Shown piece by piece: positions 55,262 to 64,000 of a DNA stretch of 64,000 nt; the stretch's first letter is position 1; each line of letters opens with the position of its first letter. The notes under the pieces were generated by a model. It had not been told where the DNA came from. It saw only the letters and a program-made list of their open reading frames with translations, and did no database searches. Source of the DNA: Paenibacillus sp. JNUCC32 (GTDB lineage: Bacteria > Bacillota > Bacilli > Paenibacillales > Paenibacillaceae); contig NZ_CP062260.1 of assembly GCF_014863545.1 (NCBI RefSeq), positions 1,798,001 to 1,862,000 of the forward strand. Direction: 5' to 3'. Made by a program: the position numbers and the translations under genes.

Positions 55262-55328
55262 AACCCTCCATTCAACGACATCGGTTCATTATGATTGAAC
55301 GGGGCTGTCGGGTAAATGGAGGGTTTTT
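55262..55328 (+). terminator. Large branched hairpin, terminator
   Basis: Three nested arms pair in order: AACCCTCCATT with AATGGAGGGTT, CGACA with TGTCG, and GTTCA with TGAAC. A T-run follows. The outer stem alone is a strong terminator for the phosphoesterase gene. Confidence 0.85.
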
Positions 55329-55475
55329 CCGGCTCCGCTGCAGGATTACCAAATGAATATAATTGTTTTCACAGGAAAAAGATACTACAATTGGATCAAG
55401 CCTTACATATTAGCGTTTAGATTTTGCTCTTGTTCAAATTGACAGCTAAGAGAGTAACAGAGGGGGAAACTTGGA

Positions 55476-56840
55476 ATGAAGAACAACGAACTAAAGAGGG
55501 GGCTCGAAGCTCGCCACATTCAGATGATTGCTTTGGGCGGCACCATCGGTGTCGGGTTATTTATGGGTTCGGCAAGCACGATCAAATGGACAGGTCCATC
55601 GGTGATGCTTGCGTATGCTATTGTAGGGATTTTTATTTTCTTCATTATGCGCGCAATGGGGGAAATGCAGTACATCGAACCGAGCACGGGATCGTTTGCG
55701 ACCTTTGGCCATAAGTACATTCATCCCTTGGCGGGCTATGTGACGGCCTGGAGCAACTGGTTCCAATGGGTGATCGTCGGGATGGCGGAAATCATTGCCG
55801 TTGGGACGTACATGAAGTACTGGTTTCCGGATTTGCCCGCTTGGATACCAGGGCTCGTCGCCATGGCGATTCTCGGTGCAGCCAACCTGTTCTCCGTGAA
55901 ATCGTTTGGTGAATTCGAGTTTTGGTTTGCCATGATTAAAATCGTAACCATCGTCTTGATGATTGTTGCCGGGCTCGGTCTGATTTTGTTCGGATTAGGC
56001 AATGGCGGAAATGCGATCGGATTTTCTAACTTGTGGCAGCATGGAGGCTTTTTTACCGGCGGATGGTCAGGCTTTTTCTTTGCTCTCTCGTTAGTGATCG
56101 GAGCCTATCAAGGCGTCGAGCTGATAGGGATTACGGCAGGTGAGGCCAAAAACCCGCAAAAAACGTTAATGAGCGCGACGCAAAGCATTATCTGGCGCAT
56201 TTTGATCTTCTATATCGGCGCGATTTTTGTGATTGTTACGGTCTACCCTTGGAATCAGCTGCAAGCCCTCGGCAGTCCGTTCGTTGCCACGTTTGCGAAA
56301 GTCGGCATTACTGCGGCAGCCGGAATTATCAACTTTGTTGTCATCACCGCCGCCATGTCGGGCTGCAACAGCGGAATATTTAGCGCAGGACGCATGCTTT
56401 ATACGTTAGGAGTCAATGGACAGGCACCGAAAATATTTACGAAACTGTCCCGTAACGGCGTGCCCCTGCTGGGAACGATCGGCGTACTCGCGGGGTTGGG
56501 CCTTGGGGTGTTTTTAAGTTATATCGCACCGGAAAATCTGTTTGTGCATGTGTACAGCGCCAGCGTGCTTCCCGGTATGGTGCCGTGGTTCGTCATTTTG
56601 ATCAGTCAAATCAATTTCAGAAGAACCAAGGGGAGTGCCTTGGATGATCATCCGTTCAAAATGCCTTTCGCCCCGGTGACCAACTATGTGACGATTGCTT
56701 TTTTGCTTTTGGTGCTGGTCGGTATGTGGATTAACGATGAAACTCGGATTTCCTTGATTACAGGCATTGTTTTCTTGGGTATTGTCGTGATCAGTTATTA
56801 TGCTTCCGGGGTTAACAAGGCACAAAATAACCGTGAGTAA
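55476..56840 (+). CDS. Amino acid permease, APC superfamily (AAT-type)
   Basis: This 454-residue permease has 12 helices. The diagnostic first-helix substrate site is [16 protein letters not shown], followed by [20 protein letters not shown] and the central [18 protein letters not shown]. This is the AAT group that takes up neutral or aromatic amino acids, alanine or proline with protons. The exact amino acid is not told. GAGGGGG precedes the ATG. It is monocistronic with its own terminator. Confidence 0.9.
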   Translation: MKNNELKRGLEARHIQMIALGGTIGVGLFMGSASTIKWTGPSVMLAYAIVGIFIFFIMRAMGEMQYIEPSTGSFATFGHKYIHPLAGYVTAWSNWFQWVIVGMAEIIAVGTYMKYWFPDLPAWIPGLVAMAILGAANLFSVKSFGEFEFWFAMIKIVTIVLMIVAGLGLILFGLGNGGNAIGFSNLWQHGGFFTGGWSGFFFALSLVIGAYQGVELIGITAGEAKNPQKTLMSATQSIIWRILIFYIGAIFVIVTVYPWNQLQALGSPFVATFAKVGITAAAGIINFVVITAAMSGCNSGIFSAGRMLYTLGVNGQAPKIFTKLSRNGVPLLGTIGVLAGLGLGVFLSYIAPENLFVHVYSASVLPGMVPWFVILISQINFRRTKGSALDDHPFKMPFAPVTNYVTIAFLLLVLVGMWINDETRISLITGIVFLGIVVISYYASGVNKAQNNRE

Positions 56841-56902
56841 GCAGCATATAAAAACAAATGAAAGCAAATGAATTGGCAAATCATCCATGGATAAAATCAA
56901 AT

Positions 56903-56945
56903 AAACATCCCATTCTCACCAAAGTGGAAATGGGATGTTTTCATT
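56903..56945 (+). terminator. Rho-independent terminator
   Basis: A perfect 12-bp stem (56903-56914 with 56929-56940) with inner CAC/GTG pairs and a T-run ends the permease gene. Confidence 0.9.
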
Positions 56946-57114
56946 TTGAGGGACGAGCTTGAGTGATTTTATGCAGATTCAAACAGGATAAACAATTAAA
57001 ACGTCGAAATTGAAAATGTAAAAAGTTCGTCTCCTGGTATCGGACACCTCATGGATAGATAGACACGACGCTGAACAACATCAGGATCGATATAAAACGA
57101 AGGAGGGATTCTAT

Positions 57115-57747
57115 ATGCCATATGGGCCCGACCCTAATGCAATCTACCCGAATGAGGCCATAAAAAGTATTTGCTATATTAAAAACGTAGTGACACGTCC
57201 CAATATTATTGTCGGCGACTATACCTATTATGACGATCTAAACGGTGCCGAAAAATTCGAAGAGCATGTCACGCACCACTATGAATTTATTGGTGACAAG
57301 CTGATTATCGGGAAGTTTTGCGCAATCGCAAAGGGGATTGAATTCGTCATGAATGGCGCCAACCATAGAATGCACAGTGTTACTACCTATCCATTCAACA
57401 TCATGGGCAACGGTTGGGAGAAATCGACTCCGGCACTGGCCGACTTACCCCTAAAAGGCGACACCGTCATTGGCAACGATGTGTGGATTGGTCAAAACGT
57501 GACCGTAATGCCCGGTGTACACATTGGCGACGGAGCCATCATAGCGGCCAATTCGGTTGTTGTAAAAGATGTCCCCCCTTATCATATTGCAGGCGGGAAC
57601 CCTTGCAGGGTTATTAAGAAAAGATTTGAAGACGAACTCATCGACCATCTCCTTGCCATCCAATGGTGGGATTGGCCTGCTCGGAAAATTTTTGACCATC
57701 TTGAAACGTTATGCAGCGGAGATCTGACTAAAATCAAGGAAATATAA
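57115..57747 (+). CDS. Vat-type streptogramin A O-acetyltransferase
   Basis: This 210-residue left-handed beta-helix acetyltransferase is of the Vat group. Diagnostic parts are KLIIGKFCAIAKGIEFVMNG, NHRMHSVTTYPFN (catalytic His84), NGWEKSTPALADLPLKGDT, NDVWIGQNVTVMPGVHIGDG and AGGNPCRVIKKRF. The enzyme transfers acetyl from acetyl-CoA to the hydroxyl of streptogramin A antibiotics and inactivates them; a related xenobiotic substrate is the alternative. GGAGGG lies before ATG 57115. The 175-base region upstream has no gene and could hold a leader. Confidence 0.9.
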   Translation: MPYGPDPNAIYPNEAIKSICYIKNVVTRPNIIVGDYTYYDDLNGAEKFEEHVTHHYEFIGDKLIIGKFCAIAKGIEFVMNGANHRMHSVTTYPFNIMGNGWEKSTPALADLPLKGDTVIGNDVWIGQNVTVMPGVHIGDGAIIAANSVVVKDVPPYHIAGGNPCRVIKKRFEDELIDHLLAIQWWDWPARKIFDHLETLCSGDLTKIKEI

Positions 57748-57904
57748 ATTGCTCATTATAGCATCTCATGGGTGAATCTACTTATTGAGCGGCTTTGCAG
57801 AACACCATGGCACCGTGAACATGATCCTCAGAATAAAAATTGGAACCTTACATCATAATAATACAGCCTATTTTATTCCAAACCATTCAGAGGAGCAGAT
57901 ACGT

Positions 57905-58552
57905 GTGAAAAACAAATGGTTGCTAGCGTTAACCTTAGTGTTTGTAATTAGCACGACGCAGGCCGTAGCGCCTGTGCAAGCCATGGTGGGCGAGAAGAAG
58001 AATTCGGATTGCATAAGTCCCAAAGCAGTCCAATTGAAAGGCGAAATGGAGAAGGTTTGGATCGACCATACGATATGGACAAGAAGCTATATCGTGAGTG
58101 CCATATCCAATCGTCCTGATCAGAAGGACGTTCTGGACCGGCTTTTGCGAAACCAGCAGGACATTGGCAACGTGATCAAACCTTACTATGGGGAAGCCGC
58201 CGGGAATAAGCTTGCCGATCTAATGAGAGAACATATTCTGATTGCAGTGAAAATCGTGGCTGCGGCCAAGGCTGGCAAACAGTCGGAAGTGGACAAATTA
58301 GAGGCGGATTGGCACAGAAACGCTGACGATATCGCCAAATTCTTAAGCGCAGCGAATCCGAACTGGCAGTTTAAAGAGCTCCAGGATATGTTATATACGC
58401 ATCTCCAATTGATTACGGAAATCGTCGTTAGCTGTATCAAGGGAGATTGGAAAGCGGATATTGCTGCAACCGACAAAAACGAGATCCACATGATTCATTT
58501 AGCGGATATTCTGACAGAAGGCATTGTCAAGCAATTCCCTGAGAAATTCTAA
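57905..58552 (+). CDS. Secreted helical protein of unknown function
   Basis: This 215-residue protein has a signal peptide (KNKWLLALTLVFVISTTQAV) and a mature all-helical domain: WIDHTIWTRSYIVSAISNRP, RLLRNQQDIGNVIKPYYG, HILIAVKIVAAAKAGKQSEV and MLYTHLQLITEIVVSCIKG. Repeated His at the start of helices suggests a four-helix bundle, perhaps metal-binding. Similar proteins occur in Bacillales without known function. GTG 57905 is chosen for the binding site AGAGGAG and the signal peptide; the frame is open to 57785. Confidence 0.76.
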   Translation: MKNKWLLALTLVFVISTTQAVAPVQAMVGEKKNSDCISPKAVQLKGEMEKVWIDHTIWTRSYIVSAISNRPDQKDVLDRLLRNQQDIGNVIKPYYGEAAGNKLADLMREHILIAVKIVAAAKAGKQSEVDKLEADWHRNADDIAKFLSAANPNWQFKELQDMLYTHLQLITEIVVSCIKGDWKADIAATDKNEIHMIHLADILTEGIVKQFPEKF

Positions 58553-58592
58553 GAATTACTCGTGTGTCAGAATCGCGTTAAAGAAGAACATA

Positions 58593-58631
58593 CAATTACA
58601 ATAGCCGCATCTTTGCGGCTTTTTGTAATTG
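58593..58631 (+). terminator. Rho-independent terminator
   Basis: AGCCGCA (58603-58609) pairs with TGCGGCT (58614-58620), then T-run; outer arms CAATTACAA and TTGTAATTG extend the stem. It ends the secreted-protein gene. Confidence 0.9.
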
Positions 58632-58804
58632 CCAAAGCAGAAGCTGATGATCATTAACGGGTACCAAGAGATATGATCCATTAGCCGTTTTTCGCTTTCC
58701 TCAAGAGGGAACCCCAAATTTTATCGTATACATCCCTCTCCCAACGGGTAATAACTAACAGCACAGAAAAACGTGACGATCAGTGGGAAAGGGGCTTGAA
58801 ACGA

Positions 58805-59581
58805 ATGAAACGCAAACTATTGATAACCGGAGCGGCGGGCACCATAGGGAACGTAATTTACAAGGGGCTGCAAAAAGACAGCCGGTATGACATCATCGGT
58901 GCGGATATTGAGGCGGACGATAGGCAGGGTATCGTGCAGCTGGACATCGTGGACGAGGCGCGGCTGGCAGAGCTTACGCAAGGAGTCGATACGGTGCTCC
59001 ATTTTGCCTGGATTAAGGACAACGGGGATTTTCTCGGTAAGGTACTGGAGGGAAATGTGAGCGGCGCGTACAAGTTGTTTGAGGCAGCCGTGAAGAATGG
59101 CGTGCGGCGTTTGATATTTGCCAGCTCCAATCATGCGACCGGTTATTACAAGGTTTACGAAAAGGTAGAGCCAGACGATCCGTACCGCCCGGATAGCTTT
59201 TACGGACTCAGCAAATGCTATATCGAACTGTTGGGCCGGCTGTATTCAGATCAGGGAAAAATCTCTTCGATTAATATTCGAATCGGCAACTTCCCTGGAG
59301 ACGATCGACCTCATTCAGAGCGCGCCGGACATATCTGGATATCGGAACGCGATATGCTTCAACTGATCGTTTGCTGCATTGAAGCAGATGACAAACTAAC
59401 GTATTTGAACTTGTACGGAACCTCCGCTAATACGGATAACTATTATAACATCGATTATCTGGAAGCATTGATCGGATACAAACCTCAGGACGACGCAGCA
59501 AAGCTGCTTGAGTTAGCCAAAGCGGCGGGAAGCAAAGTACGTCAGGACGAGACGGTCTATCAGGGAGGCCAGCAACAATAA
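58805..59581 (+). CDS. NAD-dependent epimerase/dehydratase (uronate dehydrogenase-like)
   Basis: This 258-residue short-chain dehydrogenase has an N-terminal NAD site LLITGAAGTIGNVIYKGL, catalytic SSNHATGYYKVYEKVEPDD and YGLSKCYIELLGRLYSDQG (Tyr, Lys), and a C-terminal substrate part with RIGNFPGDDRP. It is closest in layout to uronate dehydrogenases and related sugar epimerases. GGGAAAGGGG (58785-58794) fits ATG 58805 rather than TTG 58796. It is monocistronic with its own terminator. Confidence 0.86.
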   Translation: MKRKLLITGAAGTIGNVIYKGLQKDSRYDIIGADIEADDRQGIVQLDIVDEARLAELTQGVDTVLHFAWIKDNGDFLGKVLEGNVSGAYKLFEAAVKNGVRRLIFASSNHATGYYKVYEKVEPDDPYRPDSFYGLSKCYIELLGRLYSDQGKISSINIRIGNFPGDDRPHSERAGHIWISERDMLQLIVCCIEADDKLTYLNLYGTSANTDNYYNIDYLEALIGYKPQDDAAKLLELAKAAGSKVRQDETVYQGGQQQ

Positions 59582-59698
59582 CAGCTTCGAAGAAGCACCT
59601 GTAAACCTGCGTTTCCGTAGATCGGTGATGCCTGATAGAGATTTGCATGCGTACAGAAGCCATGAGGATACGATGAACGATGAGAGGCTTGCCTTCTG

Positions 59699-59729
59699 AA
59701 AGTCGCGTTAATAATGCGGCTTTTTTTTA
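59699..59729 (+). terminator. Rho-independent terminator
   Basis: AAAGTCGC (59699-59706) pairs with GCGGCTTT (59716-59723), with one wobble and a run of T. It ends the epimerase gene. Confidence 0.85.
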
Positions 59730-59812
59730 TTTTCAGGACTATCGTTCGTGTCATTCCCACTTGACGTACGTTTCGATTACGTGATCAGCTGCCCCGGCCA
59801 CACGTACGCCGA

Positions 59813-60361
59813 TTAGAGGCTTCTTGCTAACAAGGTCCCCACTTGTTTGGCCATGACTTGCGGCGGGTAAGGCATTCCGTTTCGGATCCACCATTCAATG
59901 ACCCCGACATAAGCAGTCCCGGCATATTGCAGCATCACATCTTCGTGCAATTCGGCGTTTTTTCCGCTTTCTTTGTCGATCTCACCTTTGAATCCTTCCA
60001 TGAAAGACGTAAGCAGCCGCGTTCTGAAAGAGGAAGGGGCGCCTTTGGACGCTAACATGGTTGAAAAAAGCACATAGTTCTTTTCAAAATATTCGAAATA
60101 CGGCACGAGAGCATCCGCCCATTCCATTTCACACGCCCATGTATCCATCTCTTTTAATTCATGAATGTGTGCCTCCATGATTTGATTCAATAAATCATAC
60201 TTGTCCTGATAATGCAGATAAATCGTGCCGCGATTCAAATTTGCCTGGTCTGCGATGTCTTGAATGGTTATGTCATCGAAGTTTTTGCCGGCCATCAATT
60301 CAATGACGGCTTTTCTTAAGGCTTCTTGCGTTTTTAGGATTCTACGATCCACTTTTGCCAT
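59813..60361 (-). CDS. TetR/AcrR-family regulator
   Basis: This 182-residue regulator has the N-terminal TetR helix-turn-helix (LRKAVIELMAGKNFDDITIQ, IADQANLNRGTIYLHYQDKY) and a ligand domain ending GVIEWWIRNGMPYPPQVMAK, the common TetR_C_33-like end. It is divergent from an alcohol dehydrogenase gene, with two inverted repeats between them. It likely represses both. Confidence 0.9.
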   Translation of the reverse strand: MAKVDRRILKTQEALRKAVIELMAGKNFDDITIQDIADQANLNRGTIYLHYQDKYDLLNQIMEAHIHELKEMDTWACEMEWADALVPYFEYFEKNYVLFSTMLASKGAPSSFRTRLLTSFMEGFKGEIDKESGKNAELHEDVMLQYAGTAYVGVIEWWIRNGMPYPPQVMAKQVGTLLARSL

Positions 60362-60411
60362 CTTGTATTAACCCCCTGACCTTCCCAACATAATGAACAC
60401 TTTTGATGATC

Positions 60412-60512
60412 TTGTTGATATCTCAACAAATCGCGCTGATTTAACCATTGAACTTCAACATCTATCTCCTATAATAATAGACATGAGTTGATTAAACAAC
60501 TTAAATTGTTTA
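60412..60512 (+). promoter_or_regulatory. Divergent TetR/alcohol dehydrogenase control region
   Basis: TTGTTGA-TATC-TCAACAA (60412-60429) and the 20-bp near-palindrome from TAAACAAC to TTGTTTA (60493-60512) flank a rightward promoter, TTGAAC (60448-60453), 16-bp spacer, TATAAT (60470-60475). Both are likely TetR operators. Confidence 0.65.
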
Positions 60513-60607
60513 TTCGCTTTTTGTGGATAACGACGGCTAATGGCCTGTTTACCCCCATTTTTTAAAGAGGACTAGTTGAGAAAAATAAGATTACCTGGAG
60601 GTTATAC

Positions 60608-61657
60608 ATGATGAATGCTAATGCACGTGCTGTGTTCGGTCCGGAAGGTCCGTTCCAACTAACAACTATTGAGCGAAGGGATCTTAAGCCGCATGATGTG
60701 CTCATTGAAATCAAATATGCAGGGATTTGCCACTCGGATATCCATACCGCTCGCGGCGATTGGGGGCCGGTCCAATATCCTCTCGTACCGGGACATGAAA
60801 TCGCCGGCATTGTCGCCCGGGTTGGCTCGGATGTCACAAAGTACACGGTTGGTGACCGAGTAGGCGTCGGCTGCATGGTTGATTCCTGCGGAGAGTGCGA
60901 GAGCTGCCGCAGAGGAGAGGAGCAATATTGTCTGAAAGGACATACGGGTACTTACGCAGCTACCGACAGATATGGTCAATATACACAAGGAGGCTATTCC
61001 TCCCATATCGTCGTAACGGAGGATTTCGTCGTACGCATTCCCGACGGCATTGCTCTTGATGCCGCTGCACCGCTCTTATGTGCCGGAATCACAACCTACT
61101 CGCCGCTTCGCCATTGGGGTGCCGCTCCTGGCAAGAAGATCGCAGTGGTTGGACTTGGCGGGCTCGGCCACATGGCTGTAAAGCTGGCTCATGCCATGGG
61201 AGCCGAAGTCACGGTTTTATCACAGACCTTGAAGAAAAAAGAAGACGGTTTGAAGTTAGGCGCAGACCATTATTATGCTACCAACGATCCGGAGACATTT
61301 AACAAGTTGGCCGGCACGTTTGATCTCATCGTGAATACGGTGAGCGCGAAGATTGATTTGAATGCTTATCTCTCGCTGCTGGCGGTGGACGGTACCTTGG
61401 TCAACGTCGGTGCACCGCCGGAGGCATTGCCTGTTCAAGTATTTTCGCTAATCCCGCATCGTCGGTCGTTTGCCGGATCGGCAATCGGCGGCATTCGAGA
61501 AACGCAGGAAATGCTGGATTTCTGCGCTGAACACCACATAACGCCTGAGATCGAGGTCATCTCCGCAAATCGGATTGATGAGGCTTGGGAACGCGTGCTG
61601 GCTTCGGACGTCCGGTATCGATTTGTCATTGATATCAGCACGATGGAGAACGAATAA
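60608..61657 (+). CDS. Zinc-dependent alcohol dehydrogenase (CAD/YjgB-like)
   Basis: This 349-residue medium-chain dehydrogenase has catalytic Zn ligands in [16 protein letters not shown] and [16 protein letters not shown]. The structural Zn loop is [15 protein letters not shown], and the NAD(P) site is [20 protein letters not shown]. This is the cinnamyl alcohol dehydrogenase-like branch that reduces a range of aldehydes with NADPH. It is likely controlled by the divergent TetR protein. GGAGG precedes ATG 60608. A strong terminator follows. Confidence 0.92.
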   Translation: MMNANARAVFGPEGPFQLTTIERRDLKPHDVLIEIKYAGICHSDIHTARGDWGPVQYPLVPGHEIAGIVARVGSDVTKYTVGDRVGVGCMVDSCGECESCRRGEEQYCLKGHTGTYAATDRYGQYTQGGYSSHIVVTEDFVVRIPDGIALDAAAPLLCAGITTYSPLRHWGAAPGKKIAVVGLGGLGHMAVKLAHAMGAEVTVLSQTLKKKEDGLKLGADHYYATNDPETFNKLAGTFDLIVNTVSAKIDLNAYLSLLAVDGTLVNVGAPPEALPVQVFSLIPHRRSFAGSAIGGIRETQEMLDFCAEHHITPEIEVISANRIDEAWERVLASDVRYRFVIDISTMENE

Positions 61658-61682
61658 GAATTCATTGCATCCCCGAATCAAG

Positions 61683-61710
61683 AAGGGCACGCCGAGTGGT
61701 GTGCCCTTTA
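61683..61710 (+). terminator. Rho-independent terminator
   Basis: AAGGGCAC (61683-61690) pairs with GTGCCCTT (61701-61708), followed by T. It ends the alcohol dehydrogenase gene. Confidence 0.85.
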
Positions 61711-61813
61711 GTTAAATGAGGAGCCGGTCGAACGAACGGCTACCTGCGCAATCGTCTTAAGCAGAGACGTTATTTTATAAGAAAACATCTCATCAGTCAT
61801 AGGAGTTAGAGAA

Positions 61814-63043
61814 ATGAAATATAAAGCTCAACAAAGTTCTCTCGGTTTTGCCCTAATCTTGGCGACATTTTCGGCATTGGGGCCGTTTACGGTCGATATG
61901 TACCTGGCGTCGCTTCCGCAAATCGCTGTATTTTTTGGAACAAGCGCAGCTGCGGTTCAAGCGAGTTTAACCACCAGCCTGTTAGGATTAGGATTGGGAC
62001 AGTTGATCATGGGGCCTTTAAGCGACATGTATGGAAGGCGTCCGCCTTTGCTGACCTCCATGATCTTGTACATCCTTTCCTCGATTGGATGCGCTTTTGC
62101 GCCAAGCATCGAGTGGTTCATATGTTTAAGATTCATTCAAGGGGTTGCAGCGTCGGCCGGACTCGTGATTTCGCGAGCGATTGTCCGAGACCGGTTCCAT
62201 GGTGTTGAAATGACGAAGTTTATCGCGCTCTTAACGATGATCAGCAATGTGGCACCGTTAATTTCGCCAACGCTCGGAAGCGCGGTAATGTCATACAGCT
62301 CATGGGGAAGTGTATTTCTGTTCTTGGGGGCGCTAGGCATAGCACTGACCGCGATAACCTTAGGAGGGTTAAAGGAAAGCTTACCTGTACAGCAGCGTGT
62401 TCCAAGCAGTTTCAGCACATTGATAAAAAATTATAACAGCTTGTTCCGGGAGCGGTCGTTTATGGGATATGCACTAGTTAACGGCATACTGTTCGCAGGC
62501 GTTTTCGCCTATGTGGCGGGTACCCCGTTTATCTATCAGAACATGTACGGCGTGTCGCCGCAAATGTTCTCGATCCTCTTTGCGTTGAACGGCCTTGCGA
62601 TCATTGCGGGATCTCAAATCGTCAAATTGTTTGCAGGCCGGGTAACGGAAAGCCGGCTATTCAGGATTGGATTAATCATTGCGTTCATATCTTCTGCAGC
62701 GGTCTTGTTCGTCGTAGTGGTACATGGCGCATTGTCTGCCATGTTTATTTCGATTTTCTTATTCGCTTTTTCCATTGGGATCATCGGGCCGATCTCTTTT
62801 ACGCTAGCTATGGAGTCGCAGGGGCATATTGCAGGCAGCGCTTCAGCCGTGCTCGGCTCCTTACAATTCGCATTAGGCGCCGTTACGTCTCCGCTTGTAG
62901 GAATTGCGGGCGAAAATTCCGCGATTCCTTTCGGAGTTGTCATCTTTTCCACCAGTGTATTATCTATTGCTGCCTATCTCATCCTGATTCAAGGGGGACA
63001 AAGTTTAACCAGCGGTAAAACCAGCTCTGATTCCAGCATGTGA
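61814..63043 (+). CDS. Bcr/CflA-family drug efflux MFS transporter
   Basis: This 409-residue protein has 12 helices and the Bcr/CflA signature at the first helix (LGPFTVDMYLASLPQIA). The drug-transporter motif A is GPLSDMYGRRPPLL, followed by RFIQGVAASAGLVISRAIVRD (motif split here as RFIQGVAASAGLV and ISRAIVRD). It would expel a hydrophobic drug such as bicyclomycin or chloramphenicol by proton exchange; the substrate is unknown. GGAG precedes the ATG. It is monocistronic. Confidence 0.88.
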   Translation: MKYKAQQSSLGFALILATFSALGPFTVDMYLASLPQIAVFFGTSAAAVQASLTTSLLGLGLGQLIMGPLSDMYGRRPPLLTSMILYILSSIGCAFAPSIEWFICLRFIQGVAASAGLVISRAIVRDRFHGVEMTKFIALLTMISNVAPLISPTLGSAVMSYSSWGSVFLFLGALGIALTAITLGGLKESLPVQQRVPSSFSTLIKNYNSLFRERSFMGYALVNGILFAGVFAYVAGTPFIYQNMYGVSPQMFSILFALNGLAIIAGSQIVKLFAGRVTESRLFRIGLIIAFISSAAVLFVVVVHGALSAMFISIFLFAFSIGIIGPISFTLAMESQGHIAGSASAVLGSLQFALGAVTSPLVGIAGENSAIPFGVVIFSTSVLSIAAYLILIQGGQSLTSGKTSSDSSM

Positions 63044-63065
63044 ATGTATAGGTAAACGATTTAAT

Positions 63066-63093
63066 AAGGCAGCTGATGCAGCTGCCTTTTCTT
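63066..63093. terminator. Rho-independent terminator
   Basis: AAGGCAGCTG (63066-63075) pairs with CAGCTGCCTT (63079-63088) around a 3-base loop, then T-run. It lies between convergent genes and may serve both. Confidence 0.88.
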
Positions 63094-63119
63094 CATTTAG
63101 TTGTGTTGAACTTGTGGCA

Positions 63120-64000
63120 TTATGGGTTGTTAGCCATCGATTGACTATTCTTAGCGTAACGAGCATAGACGATATAATAGCAAGCCACATGCACGAAATT
63201 GACGAGCGACCATACAACGAGCCAGATGATCGGTGACGATAGGGTAGTCCAAAGACCGGACCATGGCAGCACGCGCCCTCCGCCGATAAACGTCAGCAAT
63301 GGGGGGAGAGACAAGAGGATGAGGACCGGAATCAGCCTAATGACCGATATGAGAATGAACATGCCGATCGTAAGGCGTTTTTTCTTCCGACGAATACGAA
63401 TAGAAGCATAGCCGCCCCATACAAGCGTTGCGAGAATCAACGCCATCATGATCATAGACATGTTTCGATCGTTAAGAAATGAGATGTTGGGCTGTTCTCC
63501 CCTCATCATAGCCGCGACCCCATCGATGATTCCCGAGTAATTCACAAATGCGTTCAATCCTGAATTAAACATCACCGCGATCCCCATTTGCTCGTCCAAA
63601 AAAACCGTTTCTTCCGACTTGTACGTCCAGAAAATGCCGCTGTGGGAGATCGTTCGGCCTCCCGATGGATCATGGTCTGCGAGCCAACCCATGCCGTACG
63701 GCGAAGCTTCTCCGGCTGAATGAAATTGCTTCATCAACGCCGGGGGAAGAAGGTCGCCGCTATATTGGGCAATCATCCACCTGGACATGTCTTCCGCGGT
63801 TGAAACGATCCCTGCGGGACCGTCAATAAACCACAGCGGCTCTGAGCGATTCACGGAGCGGCCCAGAATCGAGTAATGACCCGGCGGGATCGCTTCATTC
63901 CCATTGATTTGATGCGTCGTGCTGACGCTGTACGTATGGTTCATACCCAGGGGTTTAAAAATATGACGATTCAGGTAATCCGAAAACCGCTCTCCACTGA
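63120..64000 (-). CDS. Serine hydrolase (beta-lactamase family) with membrane tail, partial
   Basis: The last 293 codons are present and the frame is open through the right edge, so the N-terminus with the SxxK site lies outside. Visible parts: the end of the class C-like fold (PLGMNHTYSV, PAGIVSTAEDMSRWMIA, YGMGWLADHDPSGGRTISHSG split here as YGMGWLADH and GGRTISHSG). The C-terminal 130 residues hold four hydrophobic helices. HSG in the third motif is the KTG equivalent of these penicillin-binding-protein-like hydrolases. This hydrolase-plus-membrane-tail plan is frequent in Bacillales; the substrate is unknown. Confidence 0.85.
   Translation of the reverse strand, partial: SGERFSDYLNRHIFKPLGMNHTYSVSTTHQINGNEAIPPGHYSILGRSVNRSEPLWFIDGPAGIVSTAEDMSRWMIAQYSGDLLPPALMKQFHSAGEASPYGMGWLADHDPSGGRTISHSGIFWTYKSEETVFLDEQMGIAVMFNSGLNAFVNYSGIIDGVAAMMRGEQPNISFLNDRNMSMIMMALILATLVWGGYASIRIRRKKKRLTIGMFILISVIRLIPVLILLSLPPLLTFIGGGRVLPWSGLWTTLSSPIIWLVVWSLVNFVHVACYYIVYARYAKNSQSMANNP

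Overview
The window looks like chromosomal DNA of a Gram-positive, moderate-GC member of the Bacillales, most likely Paenibacillus or a close relative. The grounds are strong AGGAGG-type ribosome binding sites, sigma-A promoters of TTGACA/TATAAT type, short Firmicutes-style terminators, and gene families typical of that group (CydABCD, HelD, EcsC, YobU/YobV-like pair, helveticin-like protein, Vat and Rph antibiotic-modifying enzymes). The genus is inferred from gene content only. No rRNA, tRNA, CRISPR array, complete insertion sequence or prophage was seen.

Layout. 1-6,000: the end of a TerC-like gene, an ArsR/SRPBCC pair, a short UvrA paralogue with an FNR-like reductase, a DUF1801 protein and an AraC/GyrI-type regulator. 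6,200-16,650: a respiration and redox block with a CopA/CcoI-type copper ATPase, a TauE/SafE-like membrane protein, a FixH/YtkA-like protein (opposite strand), a BdbC/DsbB thiol oxidase, and cydA-cydB-cydD-cydC for cytochrome bd oxidase and its assembly exporter. 17,000-24,300: single-gene units (methyltransferase, GNAT, VOC protein, ADP-ribosylglycohydrolase, APH-like kinase, Mef-like efflux pump, small membrane protein, squalene/phytoene-synthase-like enzyme). 24,500-34,100: helD, an AT-rich orphan gene, a YdeI-like protein, an ArsR-rhodanese/MFS pair, an aldo-keto reductase/MerR operon and a TetR regulator. 34,100-44,600: many small accessory units, including a decayed MocR-type regulator, a secreted GH64 beta-1,3-glucanase and a YobV/YobU-like locus. 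44,600-64,000: rph (rifamycin phosphotransferase), an ArsR/VOC unit, modAB with a one-component regulator but no modC, a helveticin-J-like bacteriocin, a DeoR-EamA-phosphoesterase group, an amino acid permease, a Vat-type acetyltransferase, an epimerase, a TetR/alcohol dehydrogenase pair, a Bcr/CflA pump and the end of a serine hydrolase gene.

The most striking observation is that helD (RNA polymerase-recycling helicase) and rph (rifamycin inactivation), 20 kb apart, have leaders with the same architecture. Each has a sigma-A promoter, then a conserved A/T-rich block bracketed by a hairpin stem, then a TTGTCAA(A)TG motif running into a T-tract, then the gene. This suggests one regulatory RNA or attenuator controlling two rifamycin-related functions. 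Other recurring themes are palindromic operators that fill the -35/-10 spacer of regulator promoters (two of them apparently giving leaderless mRNAs), a 19-bp-spacer MerR promoter, and three genes whose ribosome binding site points to an AUU or AUC start codon rather than AUG/GUG/UUG.

Many genes bear on antibiotics or stress: rph, helD, Vat, two or three MFS pumps, an APH-like kinase, a UvrA paralogue lacking the UvrB-binding module, and a serine hydrolase. This fits a soil bacterium living among antibiotic producers. All functions are read from motifs and family resemblance; no database search was run.
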